Source of the DNA: Deuterostichococcus epilithicus
Lineage: Eukaryota > Chlorophyta > Trebouxiophyceae > Prasiolales > Stichococcaceae
Assembly: GCA_033439295.1 (NCBI GenBank)
Contig: JAVTLE010000014.1
Coordinates: forward strand, 2,542,001-2,606,000
Direction of reading: 5' to 3'
Length of the DNA stretch: 64,000 bases
Every line of letters begins with the position of its first letter. The first letter of the stretch is position 1. Under the pieces are notes generated by a model. The model saw only the letters and a program-made list of their open reading frames with translations. It was not told where the DNA came from and ran no database searches. Positions 1 through 10,362 of this stretch are shown here, one piece after another. A program made the translations under genes and the position numbers.

Positions 1-107
1 CTGTCCGAGGCCCCTCTTGTCATGCTACTGATCATCGTGTGCACCTTCCTCCAGACACACTTGTCCTCAATTTTTACGAGCAGCTGCTTGCAATTGCTCA
101 TGTGCAG

Positions 108-383
108 GCTGCAAGTGGGGTGTCGCGCAGACCACCGCCCACATTCGAGGCCGATAGCGACTCGGGCTTGTGGCCTGATCTCCAATGTGTCATAGCCGAC
201 GTTTGCGCAGGCGGGCCCGTCAGCAGCGTGCCGGAGCTGGGCGGTGATGAGAAGCTGCTGACCATTGTGGAGCGGTGGTTGCGGCACGAGCGAGACACGC
301 GTGCGCAGCGACAGGCGGCAAAGCCTGCAGCAGTCGCAGCGCCCTCGGGGTTCGCCAGCCGGCACATGGCCTTCTATCGCTGA
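108..383 (+). CDS. 3'-terminal exon of an unidentified + strand gene (partial)
   Basis: A good splice acceptor (TGTGCAG at 101-107) opens a frame of 91 codons that ends in TGA at 381-383. The encoded C-terminus is hydrophilic. It has an acidic stretch (ADSDSGLWPDLQCVIAD), then EKLLTIVERWLRHERDTRAQ, which looks like an amphipathic and partly charged helix, then an Ala-rich end. The upstream exons lie outside the window. I recognise no family. The frame has no stop and agrees with the acceptor phase, which is the main support. It could still be a chance open frame in GC-rich DNA. Confidence 0.4.
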   Translation, partial: AASGVSRRPPPTFEADSDSGLWPDLQCVIADVCAGGPVSSVPELGGDEKLLTIVERWLRHERDTRAQRQAAKPAAVAAPSGFASRHMAFYR

Positions 384-1597
384 CCGCTTCTGATATTGCT
401 GATTGCTTCTGACCGTTGCCGAGCCGCGCCAGAGTCAGAGACAGACGGGTGCACGTGTTGGCACACAGTGTTGGCAGCCCCATTTGCCACGGGAGGCTCA
501 AATGTGATACTCTGTCTCTTTGACCAACTGGCTCTGGTGCCAGTCAACATGCATAAAAGTTACCTCTCCCCGGCGAATCGATCGTACGTTAGCAAAACTG
601 GCAAACCCTGTAGGGCGAAGGACGTCGACTGCCAGCTGTACCGGCGCCGATTGTCCGGCGTTGTCGACTTGGGCTGCCTATCCGCTGCCCCGCGCTTGTA
701 CGTCGTACTCGGGATTGCCGTTCGTTTCGGCAACCCGGCTGTCAGGTGGACCCGCTATCCGGCGGTAAATCAGCGTTGCACGGGCGCCTGCTCGGCTATT
801 GTGCAGGAGTGTGCTGCCCCAGAAGTCTCCCGGCATGGCGGCGGTCCCGGCCTGCTGCCTGGCAGCGTGAGCCATGTCCACAGCCTCGCCAAGATCGCCG
901 AGGCTGTCCCGGCGCGCACTCTGGGGCGCTGACGCGCAGGAGGAAGTGGAAGTGGTAGTCCAGTCCCCGCCGGCCAGCTTGGTCTCGGGCGATGGTCGCG
1001 CCAACTCGGGCGACAGCGACGGCAGCAGTCTTCCATTCGGCAGGTGCGATGGGCGCAGGCCATCGCCATGCGCGCTCACCTGAACAAATGACCTTCCTGC
1101 AGCACCACGACTGCAACACCACGACAGGCTTCCCTGGGTGGCACGCAACGAAGGGCAGAAGCACCTTGCTCCTTTCTCACCAGCAACGGGAAAGAGGGCA
1201 CGCCGGCGCGCTGGCTGACAGCTATCGAGCCAGCCGAAGGCACGTGCTTGTCGCGCTCGTCTGACCTTGTTACGGAAGCCGCGAACCCGTCCCTGCCAGA
1301 GCCCTGGCGAGCTTGTGGCGTCCAGGAGTGTCATTGGTGCCCTTGAGCCGCAGCGTCTGGGTGCCGGCGGTCGAATCGCCCTGCAGGACGGGCTGTTGCT
1401 CTCGAGCATGACATCTGCTGCATCGCAGTCGCTGTCGCATACCAGCGAGATGCCCTGCCCACTGCTGGCGCGCACACTTTCCAGGCGCACCTCATGTCCG
1501 TCGACGTCGGCCCAAGCCTTACGTACATCGTGCAAGGGCCTTGCCATCATATCGCCTGGCCAGGGGTTTTTGGCCCACGATTACCCTGGCCCGTAGT
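384..1597. other. unresolved stretch without a confident gene
   Basis: No recognisable protein family is found on either strand. A - strand frame (678-1550) stays open for 290 codons. Two + strand pieces look mildly coding: around 915-1045, acidic and Ser-rich (LWGADAQEEVEVVVQSPPA), and around 1267-1596. The + pieces could be 5' exons or leader of the large gene that starts at 1598. The - frame could be a small divergent gene. Nothing in the sequence decides between these. Confidence 0.5.
678..1550 (-). CDS. hypothetical single-exon ORF, doubtful
   Basis: This ORF starts with a true ATG (MMARPLHDVRKAWADVDG) and runs 290 codons without a stop, just upstream of and divergent from the large + gene. 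The sequence is Arg-, Ser- and Ala-rich, with no motif, membrane segment or repeat that I recognise. Confirmed genes in this window are split into exons mostly under 250 bases, so an uninterrupted frame of this size is as likely to be a GC-rich chance ORF. I list it only because the region is otherwise empty. Confidence 0.15.
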   Translation of the reverse strand: MMARPLHDVRKAWADVDGHEVRLESVRASSGQGISLVCDSDCDAADVMLESNSPSCRAIRPPAPRRCGSRAPMTLLDATSSPGLWQGRVRGFRNKVRRARQARAFGWLDSCQPARRRALFPVAGEKGARCFCPSLRATQGSLSWCCSRGAAGRSFVQVSAHGDGLRPSHLPNGRLLPSLSPELARPSPETKLAGGDWTTTSTSSCASAPQSARRDSLGDLGEAVDMAHAARQQAGTAAMPGDFWGSTLLHNSRAGARATLIYRRIAGPPDSRVAETNGNPEYDVQARGSG

Positions 1598-4500
1598 ATG
1601 CGGTCCGGAGGCCTAGCGCCGAGGGAAACTCTGACGGCATCGCATCGTGCACGCAGGATGGACATCGCCATGCTGAACACGGCGGTAAATGTTGCGCCGA
1701 CAGCCCCGGAGCGTGCCAGCAGTCAGCAGCCTGAGGACCCACCGGCTGATGACGGCCTGGATGCCAGCCCAAACGGCGCGGCAAGGCAGGCTTTGGGTTC
1801 TGGGCCGGGACGGGAGCCGGAGGCGCCGCAGCGGCCGCTGCCGCAGCAGTTGTCAGGCAGGCCGCCCATAGAGAGTCCGCTGCGAGAGGCGCTCGAGAGC
1901 GGCCACTACGAGTGGCTGGGCATGCCCGGCGGGCAGCGACCAACAATCACCTGGCCGCCACCAGCGCAGGACGGCCGACCTCGCGCGCCCATAGTGAGCT
2001 GGGCCAGCCCCCTGGCCTCGGCGCCCAGCCCCTTCGCCTCCGCCGCAGCGGTGCCCTTCGACGAGTTGGTGGCGGGCAGCCAGGGCCACCTGGCTGCCGG
2101 CGAGCCCGCTTCCTCTCCCGAGGCGAGGGACGAGCCCGGCAGCGCCCGCCGGCCCACCCTGTGGGACTCGCCTAGCAGCAACGTGCCGCTTGCTGGGGAG
2201 CCAGATTCCCCTGCTGGAGGAGCGCCGGGCATGCGCACGCCTGCAGCCGCCTCACCTCCGGCACAGACTGGTCTGGAGCGACAGGACGCAGCACCATCGA
2301 CGGACGACCAGCAGCAGCCGCAGCAGCAGGCGCCGACACGCGCAGTTGACGCCGGCGCGCAGTCGCCGCCCGGGGCGGCGGTGCAGCACGAAGTGCAGTC
2401 TTCGCCCGACACGGCGTGCGTGCAGGAGCAGAAGCTCGCGGCGTGGCAGGCCGCCAGCAGCGGCAAGGAGCGGCTCCGCGCCAACAGCAACAACAGCAAG
2501 ATGGGCATGGCCTCGTCTGACAGCGTGTCCAGCTGGCAGTGCCCGCCCGGTGCATTGGGCAGTCTGGGACCGACGCCCACCGCCAGCCCGCACTACACTC
2601 CGCCGCACTCGCCGCCTGGCAGCCTGCCCGTCAGTCCTCGCCTCGCGACGCTGGCGGAGCACCCTGGCAGCCCTTTCGACGGCGGCATGGCGGCCGAGCC
2701 CGTGGAGCCCGCCACTGAGGCTGCAGCACGGCTGCGCATGCGCAACAACGGCAATTGCAGCGCCAGCAGCAATGCCAGCGGCAGTCTAGCAGACGAGTTG
2801 CCGTCCGGGGTCGGTGCACAGGACGCAGGTAGCGAGCCGGCTAACGGTCCAGCGGGCAGCACCGCAGCCGCCACCCGCAACGCGGACCAATCTTTTCACC
2901 AGTGTCATGCAGACCCGGCCAGCGCCTGCTGTCATGACGAGACGCTAGGCGCTGCGCCCGACCCCTTCGCCGCGGCGGCGCACAGCAGCGCACTCCCCAA
3001 TGGCTGCGGCACGGGAGCCACCAGGGAACCAGCGCCGCCCAATCCTTTCGGCTCCTTCCGCACGCCAGAGTCGCCGCCCAACCTCTTCTGCAGCGCGGAC
3101 GCTTGGCCGCAGCCGACCTCCCCGCCGCCCAACCCCTTTGCAGAGGCGGCGGCGGGGGTCCCTGCGCCCGCGCTCACCGACGCGCGGCCCTCGACGCCGC
3201 CCAACCCGTTTGCCCGGGACTCAGCGGGCTCGGAGGCTTCTAGCGGGGTGCCGGCCTGGCCGGCGCAGCCAGACGACTGGCCGGCTTCGCAGCTGGTCAA
3301 CCCCTTCGCGGCGGAAGGCGGCTGGGACTGGCCGGCGCCGCCGCCGCTGGACGGCGGGGGGCGGTTGCCACCGGACGGCTTTGCCCAGGCGGAGGGCGAC
3401 AGCGCCCTGCTGAGCAGCGCTGGCTGGGGCGAGCTGTGGAACACGGACCGGGACATCATGCTGCCGCACTCCCTCATCATTAAGGCCCTCAACACGGGTG
3501 CGGGCGGGCATCCGGTTGGGCTCTGGTTGCCACACAATCGAATAAGGCAGCCACGTCTTGGAGACCATGGGCGTGTGCTGCGTGTCCAGCCCCTTTACCT
3601 GTCGAAAACATCCTTACCGTTTGTGTTGCCACTCTTCGACTCAGCAGACTCCAAATTGCAGTGGCATCCCATGCAGGGAGCACCAAGCTGACGCCGGTAC
3701 CGCGGGCGGGCAGCGCGGCGCTGCAGCTGGGCGCCAGCGCCGGCGGCGTCCACCTGCGGCGCGCAGCCTCGGACAGCGCCTCTGATAGCGACGCAGGCAG
3801 CAGTGACAACGGCCTGCGCCGGCGGCGCAGCAGCGGCGGCAGCAGCAGCGCCACCATCGGCAGCCCGCCGCGCACCAGCCTCAGCACGCAGGACCTCATG
3901 CGCGGCGCCTACTCCCCGCCCGATGACTCCCCGGTCGACCTGTCCGAGGTGCGTGGTGCAGCTGCCGGCCCGTCTTTGCTGCTTTGCCCTCTATCAGGGC
4001 TTGAGGATGGGAGAGGTCATGCCGCCGCACTGATCACCTGCTATGAGCGGTGTGCCGTGAACGTTGGGCAGCGTGCGACAGTCTCAAGGGTACACCAGCC
4101 ATCTGGCCCCAGATGGTGTGCCTGCACCTTACTTGACGATTTCCGCCGTGCTGCAGTCCATGCGGCGGTCGCACTCGCCGCTGATGCCGGTGCCGGTCAT
4201 GATGGTGGCACCCGCGGTGAGCTCCGCGCCGCCGCCGCCGCCGTCCCCCTTTGCGGCACCTGCCGCCTTGCTGGCCGGGCTGCGCTCGGAGTGCTTTGCC
4301 GCCGGCAGTCCGGACGACGGTGAGGCTGCGGCCCTGCCTCAGCCGCGACAGGTGCGGCGGCCACCGATCAGCCCCTTCCAGGGCGTCGCAGCGGAGCGGC
4401 AGCTGCCACCGCGGGAGGCGCCTGCTGGTGGCGTGCCTGACGACATTCGGCAGCCGTTCTCCTTTGGCATGGTACGTGGCTGCCCTCATGACCTGGAGCA

Positions 4501-7500
4501 CCATGCAGTCTCCGTCTTGAGCAGCAGTGTGGCATGCACGACAGGGTCTACATGTGCTCCATGGGAGTGGCCTCCCTTGGTCATTCTCAAACTGACTTGC
4601 CTGCTTCCCTCCATGGCGCATCGCCGCACATCCCTTTCCATGGCGACTTCCCCAACGCCATGCACGCGACATCACTCGCCAGGCCCGCCGCCCAAGCTCA
4701 CCGAAGTTTTCCCCACTTTTCTTCGGAGGGGTTCCGTGCCTGACAAAACGTCCGGAACAATCCCCCACGCAGGCGGAGTGGGACGAGGCGGAGGGGGAGG
4801 AGGAGTTGGCGATCGCGGCGGCGGTGCAGGGCCTGGAGGGCGCACCCAGCAGCAGCCGCTCGGGCGGCTCCGTCCGAAGCGTCGCCTCCCTGCTAGCGGA
4901 CAACAGCTTCGCCGAGTGGCTGGGCTCCGAGCGCAGCCGCTCCTCCAGCCGCTTCGGGCTGGACTCCCCGAGCGACAGCCTGCAGGGACCGTTCGAGAGC
5001 CTGGCTGCAGGTGCATGCCTGCCGCAGTGATGCTTGCCTGCTCAGCATCCTCATGTCGGGCACTTGTACCGCCCAGTACTTGCCTTCGAAAGTCACACTG
5101 GTGCTGCACCCTTCGACTTGGTTCCTCTGCTCTGCATCTCGTCCATGTCAGTGCTGGTATGTCCATGTCGCTGCTTGTATGCATGTGCATGCATTCCTCG
5201 TGCATGCCGCTACGGGCATACGCTGTGACTCTTGTGAGCTGCAGCCTGTGTGCAGCACAGGGGCGGTACACGCAAGTGGCTGCGGCCATAGCATTGACAC
5301 CTTGCAATGTCAACGGCTGACACCTCATACTTATTTTGGCGAGCAGGCCCGCGGCTGTCCAGTGTGGAGCTTGTCAGCGCGACTGCGGCACGGCGGCCCA
5401 TCGCGCGCGAGGGCCGCATCGTATCGTTGGACCGGCCGCAGCGGCTGGGCGGCCACGGCACGCACCGCCCGCCGCCGCTGCGCACGAATTCCGCCGCCGA
5501 GGTGTCGCTCGGTCGGCTGGCGGGGCNCGACGGGCAGCTGGCCGCCCGGGCGGCAGGCGGCTCGGGCGCCNCANNTGTCGCCGCGCTGACGGAGGCGGCC
5601 GGGGGCGACACCCCGCAGGTGTCAGTCGCCGAGTGGCGGCAGGTGCTGCTGAGCAGCGGGCGCGAGCGGCTGCGGCTGCTGGCGCACGCGGCGCACCGCA
5701 GCCAGGGCCGCGGCGGCCGCGGCTCACGCAGCAGCTCAGGCAGCGCCTCGGCGTCGGGGCGCGGCGGCGGCAGCGCCGGCAACAGCGGCCCCGGCTCCAG
5801 CGTCGGTGACGACAGCGACGGCGGCAGCGGCAGCCGCACCTCAAGCCCCTTCAGCATCTCGTCGGACGGGCCCCAGCGGTCTGCTGACAGTGCGCAGGGC
5901 TGCTGCAGCCCTCGGCCGCCGCCGCCCGTGCGCGTGCGGCCCGCTGCGCCACCGCCCCCGGCCGGCACAGCGGAGGGCCCGAGTCAGCCAGACGCAGGGC
6001 TGCTGAAGGCCGGGGCCTGCAGTGCGGACGTCAGCGGCGGCACGCGCGACAGCCCACAGCCATCGCCGCCAGGCACGCCGCCGCTGCGCCAGGCGGTGCT
6101 GCCGTCGCCCGCCCGNGCGGTGCCGCCGCCGGCCGTTGCCTCCGCCGTCTCCGAGGCGGCAGCTGAGAACACCAGCGCGGCGGCGCAGTCAGCAAGCGCC
6201 GCCCCGCGCCTCCCGCCGGCCAATGCCGCTGCCGCGGCGGTGCGCCGCAGCCGCTCTGAGCCGGGCTCCCGGCCAACAGTGACCTTCAGGCTGCCTGGCA
6301 AACCCCGCATGGCGCCCGGATCCGAGCGGCACGCCTACGCTCAGCCCCCAGCGCTGGCGGCTGGCAGGCCGTCGCTGTGGCACATGGCCAGCGAGCCGTG
6401 CCCGCAACCGGCAAGGGCCCGCCGCTTCCGCATGGCGTCTGCGCCGGCAGCGACACCTGGAAGCACCCCCTTGCAGGAGACTGCTCCAGCAGGCGCCTCG
6501 GCGGGCGCTGCTGCTGCATTTGTCGTCATGCCGGAGCTGAGGGGCGCCGCCAGCGCGCTGGGCTCGCTGGCGGGGCTGCCCCTCTCCAGCGGCAGCGGCG
6601 ACTCGTGGTCCGTCGCCTCGGGCGACAGCGGCGGCAGCCCGTTCGGCCCCCACCCCTCCGCCCTGCCGGCGCTGGCGGTCAATGTGGCTGCTCGCGCCGC
6701 GGTGCTGGCCAAGGCCATTCCGGCAGGCGAGCTGGGCCCCGCTGACTCGGTGCACCCGGCCAGTCCCACCAGCGTCTTCGAGCGCGCCGTCAGCGCCACC
6801 AGCACCGAGTGGAGCGGCAGCAGCCGCCGGCCCAGCCCCCCGAGCAGCGTCGCCTCGGCCTGCCGCGCTGCTGTCATCGCCGCCAGCCTGAACGCTGCCA
6901 TCGACCAGCACGGGTGCGCCGCCGCTCTCAGTACATCTGGCTGTTGCTGTCGCTGCAGCCCCTTGCGCCCCGTGAGTCTGGCGGCCATGCGCCTCTGCGG
7001 TGGCGCATCTTGTTGCGCACTGTCCGTCGCAACTGAACCGTGCCGATGGTATCCACTACGCGGTTGCAGCCGCTGTGCTTGCCCTTACCCTTGCCTCGCT
7101 CACACGGCATCCAGTGCAGGTGCGTGCACGTACAGGGCACCACCAAATTCATGTGATGCGTGCCTCGCAGGGGTTGGCGCGCGGGGCCCGGCAGCCGGCG
7201 CAGCAGTGCCATGAGCGCTTCCGGCGCATTCAGCGCCGGCGGCTTCGCCAGCAACTCCTCGTGCCTGCTGTCGGACTCCTTCTCCATTCCGGACTCTGCC
7301 GTCAGCGACGCGCTGGACGACCGGCTGCCGTCCTGGCCGTCCGGCGGCCTTGGCAGCCTGCTGCCGGCGGGCCTGGCCAGCCCGCGGAGTGGCCTGGCCA
7401 GCACGCTGTCGGGGCACTCGCCCGCATCCTCTGCGCCGCTGCCCTCCGTCAGCGAGGCGGCGGCGTCAAGTGACGGCGATGAGCCTGCCGACGAGCTTGC

Positions 7501-9182
7501 CGATGGCAACCGCGCCGCCGCGGCGTTTCGGCAGCATCTGGAGCCGGTGCAGCCACCGGCCAGGGTGATGCCGTCGACGCCGCCGGCAGGCCAGGTGACC
7601 TGCTCTGCCTCTGAACTGCGGCGCCTGGCGCCTCTCCAGCTGCAGCGACCTTCCGGCTTGCAGACAAGCACGGACAAGGCCAGCTGGCCTCGGCGCATCC
7701 TGTCGTTCATTGCAGCGACCTGGAAACACACAAGGCCTGATCGCACTGCCCGAGGCGCTGCTGTTGCTGCTGCGCAGAGGCCGCCGCAGCCGCAAGACCC
7801 GTGGCTGCTGACGTTCTACACGGCGCCGGCGCTAGAGAGCAGCTTCGCCGCCTGGCACTCCGCCCGTCTCACGCAGGTGCTGTCCACCAGCTGCCTCCGC
7901 GTCAAACGTGATGCAAGCTGCCTTCCTGGCGACGTCTACAGTCAAACCGTGGCGTTGACAGGATCAGCGTCTGAAACAGATGCAGTGGCGCAGGGGCCTG
8001 AGGTGGTGCAGTTGCCCGTGCTGAGTTGCCCAGCAGGGGCTCCAGGGACCGAGCAGCATTCTTCTTCCTGCACACACAGGCAGACGCGCAGCACCTGCTG
8101 TACGTGCTGGCGGCGTGTGCTGCGGGGCTGGCCAACAGTCTGTCGCAGGGCGCAGCGGTGCTGCTGCGCTGGCTGGCGTCCACCGCGGTCTTTGCCGTGC
8201 CCTGCGCCCTGGCTCACTCCCGCCCTGCCTGGTGCGTGCCGCAATCCCTCGGGCTGTCGTCGTCGACAAGTCCCCTGTCAGCCTCTTCAGCCATGTGTTA
8301 CCATGTGATGCGCAGCGCTGGTTCCAGCCGCTTGCATTGCCAGAGGGGCCTCTCAAATGCATGCCAGCTGCCGGTCAGCGCCACGCCGCACATCGCTGTC
8401 TGCATGCCAGACAGACGTCTCGGCCGTCACACGTCACCTGCGGTCAGCGCACGGAGCTTCTGTTGCTGCTATGCACACTTGGCAAATCGGGCTGCGCAGG
8501 TACCAGCGGCACAGGGAGGCGGTGCTGCGCGGCAGCTTGGCGGCGTGCGTCGCCGGCGCGGCGCTGTGGCCGCGGCAGCCGGCGCCACCGGGGCCCTGGC
8601 TGCACTACACGCTGTCGCAGACCGCACTCATGGCCGCCGCTTCTCTGGCCGCCACGGTGCGCAGAACCTGTCGAGCACCTGCACTCTGAGCAAGCTCGTC
8701 TGCCTGCGTCAAGATCTTGCCGACCGTCCTCCTCATGCATTCCTGCTGTTTACCTGGGGGTGCTTGCGGCATGTGAGCAGGTGTCTGCCGCTCCTGTCGT
8801 CGGAATGCAATTTCACTGCTATGTGAGGCTTTTTGTCAGATGTCGGGCTGCTTTTAAAGGCAGTGGTACGGTGGTACGTTGCTTCGCGGCTGCTGCTGCA
8901 AGCGCCTGGCTCCTGTGTTCACGATGCTCCAACCTTACCCAAGCCATGTTGGCATTGCAGGTGCGCATGGCGGTGTTTGTGCCGTCCCAAGTGCTCAACA
9001 TGGCGCTGGCGCTGGCGTGCTTGACGCCTGACAGCTCGTCGCCGAGCGCTGCCTGGCTGCCGCTCTGCTGCGGCATCCTCCTCATGGGTTCGCTGGCATT
9101 CGTGGCGCCGATTGTGGCCACCCGCGGCCGCGAGGTCGCCATGCGAACGGAGTTCCTCGTCGAGGAGCAGGCTGCTGGCTGA
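1598..9182 (+). CDS. large Ser/Pro-rich membrane protein with NPF/DPF motifs, function unknown
   Basis: Ten exons join in frame: 1598-3497, 3677-3948, 4157-4471, 4773-5010, 5347-6913, 7171-7564, 7778-7876, 8080-8231, 8500-8656 and 8961-9182. They give about 1,771 residues. A second in-frame ATG at 1658 would give 1,751. Residues 1 to about 1,560 are low-complexity, rich in Ser, Pro, Ala and Gly. They hold a DPF motif (residue 455), four NPF motifs (482, 512, 536, 568) and a PPNLF variant. NPF is the known ligand of EH domains and DPF of AP-2/adaptor ear domains. A conserved-looking block (DPWLLTFYTAPALESSFAAW, exon 7) precedes roughly six hydrophobic segments in the last 175 residues, so the C-terminus is probably a multispanning membrane domain with a long cytosolic tail ahead of it. 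The layout recalls algal sensor or cyclase proteins, but no catalytic domain is visible. Five undetermined bases lie in exon 5. It could be two adjacent genes, although phases match throughout. Confidence 0.65.
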
Positions 9183-10362
9183 GGGCTGCTGCTGCCGGAG
9201 AGGCCACCCCAGAAAAGCCGTCTGGCAGCACTGGAGCAGGCGGCACGCCGCTACTGCTGCTGCTGCTGCTGTGGCAGTCGCTGAGGAGGCGCCGCAAGCA
9301 GTCGGTGCAAAGCCATAGGATGCTGCAGGGCTGCGGCCGCTTTCTCTGCAGCCCATGGCCCTGTGCCGACTGACCACGTGAGCGACGTGACCACACGGAG
9401 CTGTGGCGTGCCGCTGCCGCCCGCTGGCGGCCGCTTAGTGTGACTCGGGAAGAACTTCAAGAAGTGAAGAGTTGGTTTCACATATATACCCATACCCATA
9501 GCGATCCGTATATGTATCTTGAATCAGTGGTAGTCCTGCAGCTGACATGCCGTACAGCCACAGAATGGCTGGCACGGACGAAGTTCTTGTCATGTACCTA
9601 CGAGGTTGGACGGCCGCAACCATGCGGCCGGTGCCAGGTTGCGCACACCAAAGCAACCCTGTGGCTGTCGCCGCAAAAAAATCTTCCTTTCCTTTATCCT
9701 CACCTTTTACTTGGGGCCTGCTTTGGCGCGCCCCATGGTGAGGGTCATCTACAGACAATATGACATATGTGGCTGTTCCACAATCTGACAGCGCGTGGGG
9801 AGCAGGCCTGTTGGGTCATGTTGCTTCTTGGTACTGCTAGGCAGGTAGATGTTTGATCGCCAGCACTTGCCTTAGTTTCAGACATTTCCGAGTTTGATGA
9901 TCGTCTGTGCATGAGTTTGGCTTCTCAGGAAAAATTGGCATTGGTATGTGTGAGCTCTGTTGTGATGCATGTCTTGGGATGATCCGTGTCAGATGAAATA
10001 GTAGATCCTCGTGTGATGCGTTGATGACACGTTCACAGTCCACGCCGCTTGCCCAGGCTCATAAACTGTATCTACCGCATTGCGGTCCCATTTTCCTTCG
10101 CCGGCCGTCGAGACGTGTCCCAAACGAAACCTTTCCAACAAAGTCAAGGAGCTTGCGCACGATCTCAGGGCGTAAGTAACTCCCAACCACCCGCACGGCA
10201 GCAGATCCTCGGACATCAAGCACGGTGCGCAGCAGGCGGTGGCGGATATCAAAACGAGGGCTGCGCGATCACAACCGCATGACCATGATGCAAGCAGCAT
10301 CAAGGCCTGACACAATCACTGCATCTTGCCGTGCAGCTGTGAGCGAGCCTCCTCCGGGCCGT
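9183..10362. other. spacer between two convergent genes, including 3' untranslated sequence
   Basis: The + gene ends at 9182 and the Hsp33 gene on the - strand ends at 10363, so both 3' ends face this spacer. It contains a short CTG run near 9254 and then AT-richer sequence from about 9470 (for example TATATACCCATACCC). I see no gene, tRNA or terminal repeat. A few 100-codon frames here have no family signature. Confidence 0.6.
9254..9271 (+). repeat. (CTG)6 microsatellite
   Basis: Six perfect CTG units lie in the presumed 3' untranslated region of the large membrane-protein gene, 72 bases after its stop codon. Confidence 0.9.

Noticed and set aside
678-1550. A - strand 290-codon ORF as a confident gene
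   Set aside because: No motif and composition typical of chance frames in GC-rich DNA; kept only at low confidence.
5210-5968. Antisense ORFs across the Ser/Pro-rich gene
   Set aside because: They mirror high-GC codons of the + exon and have no signature.
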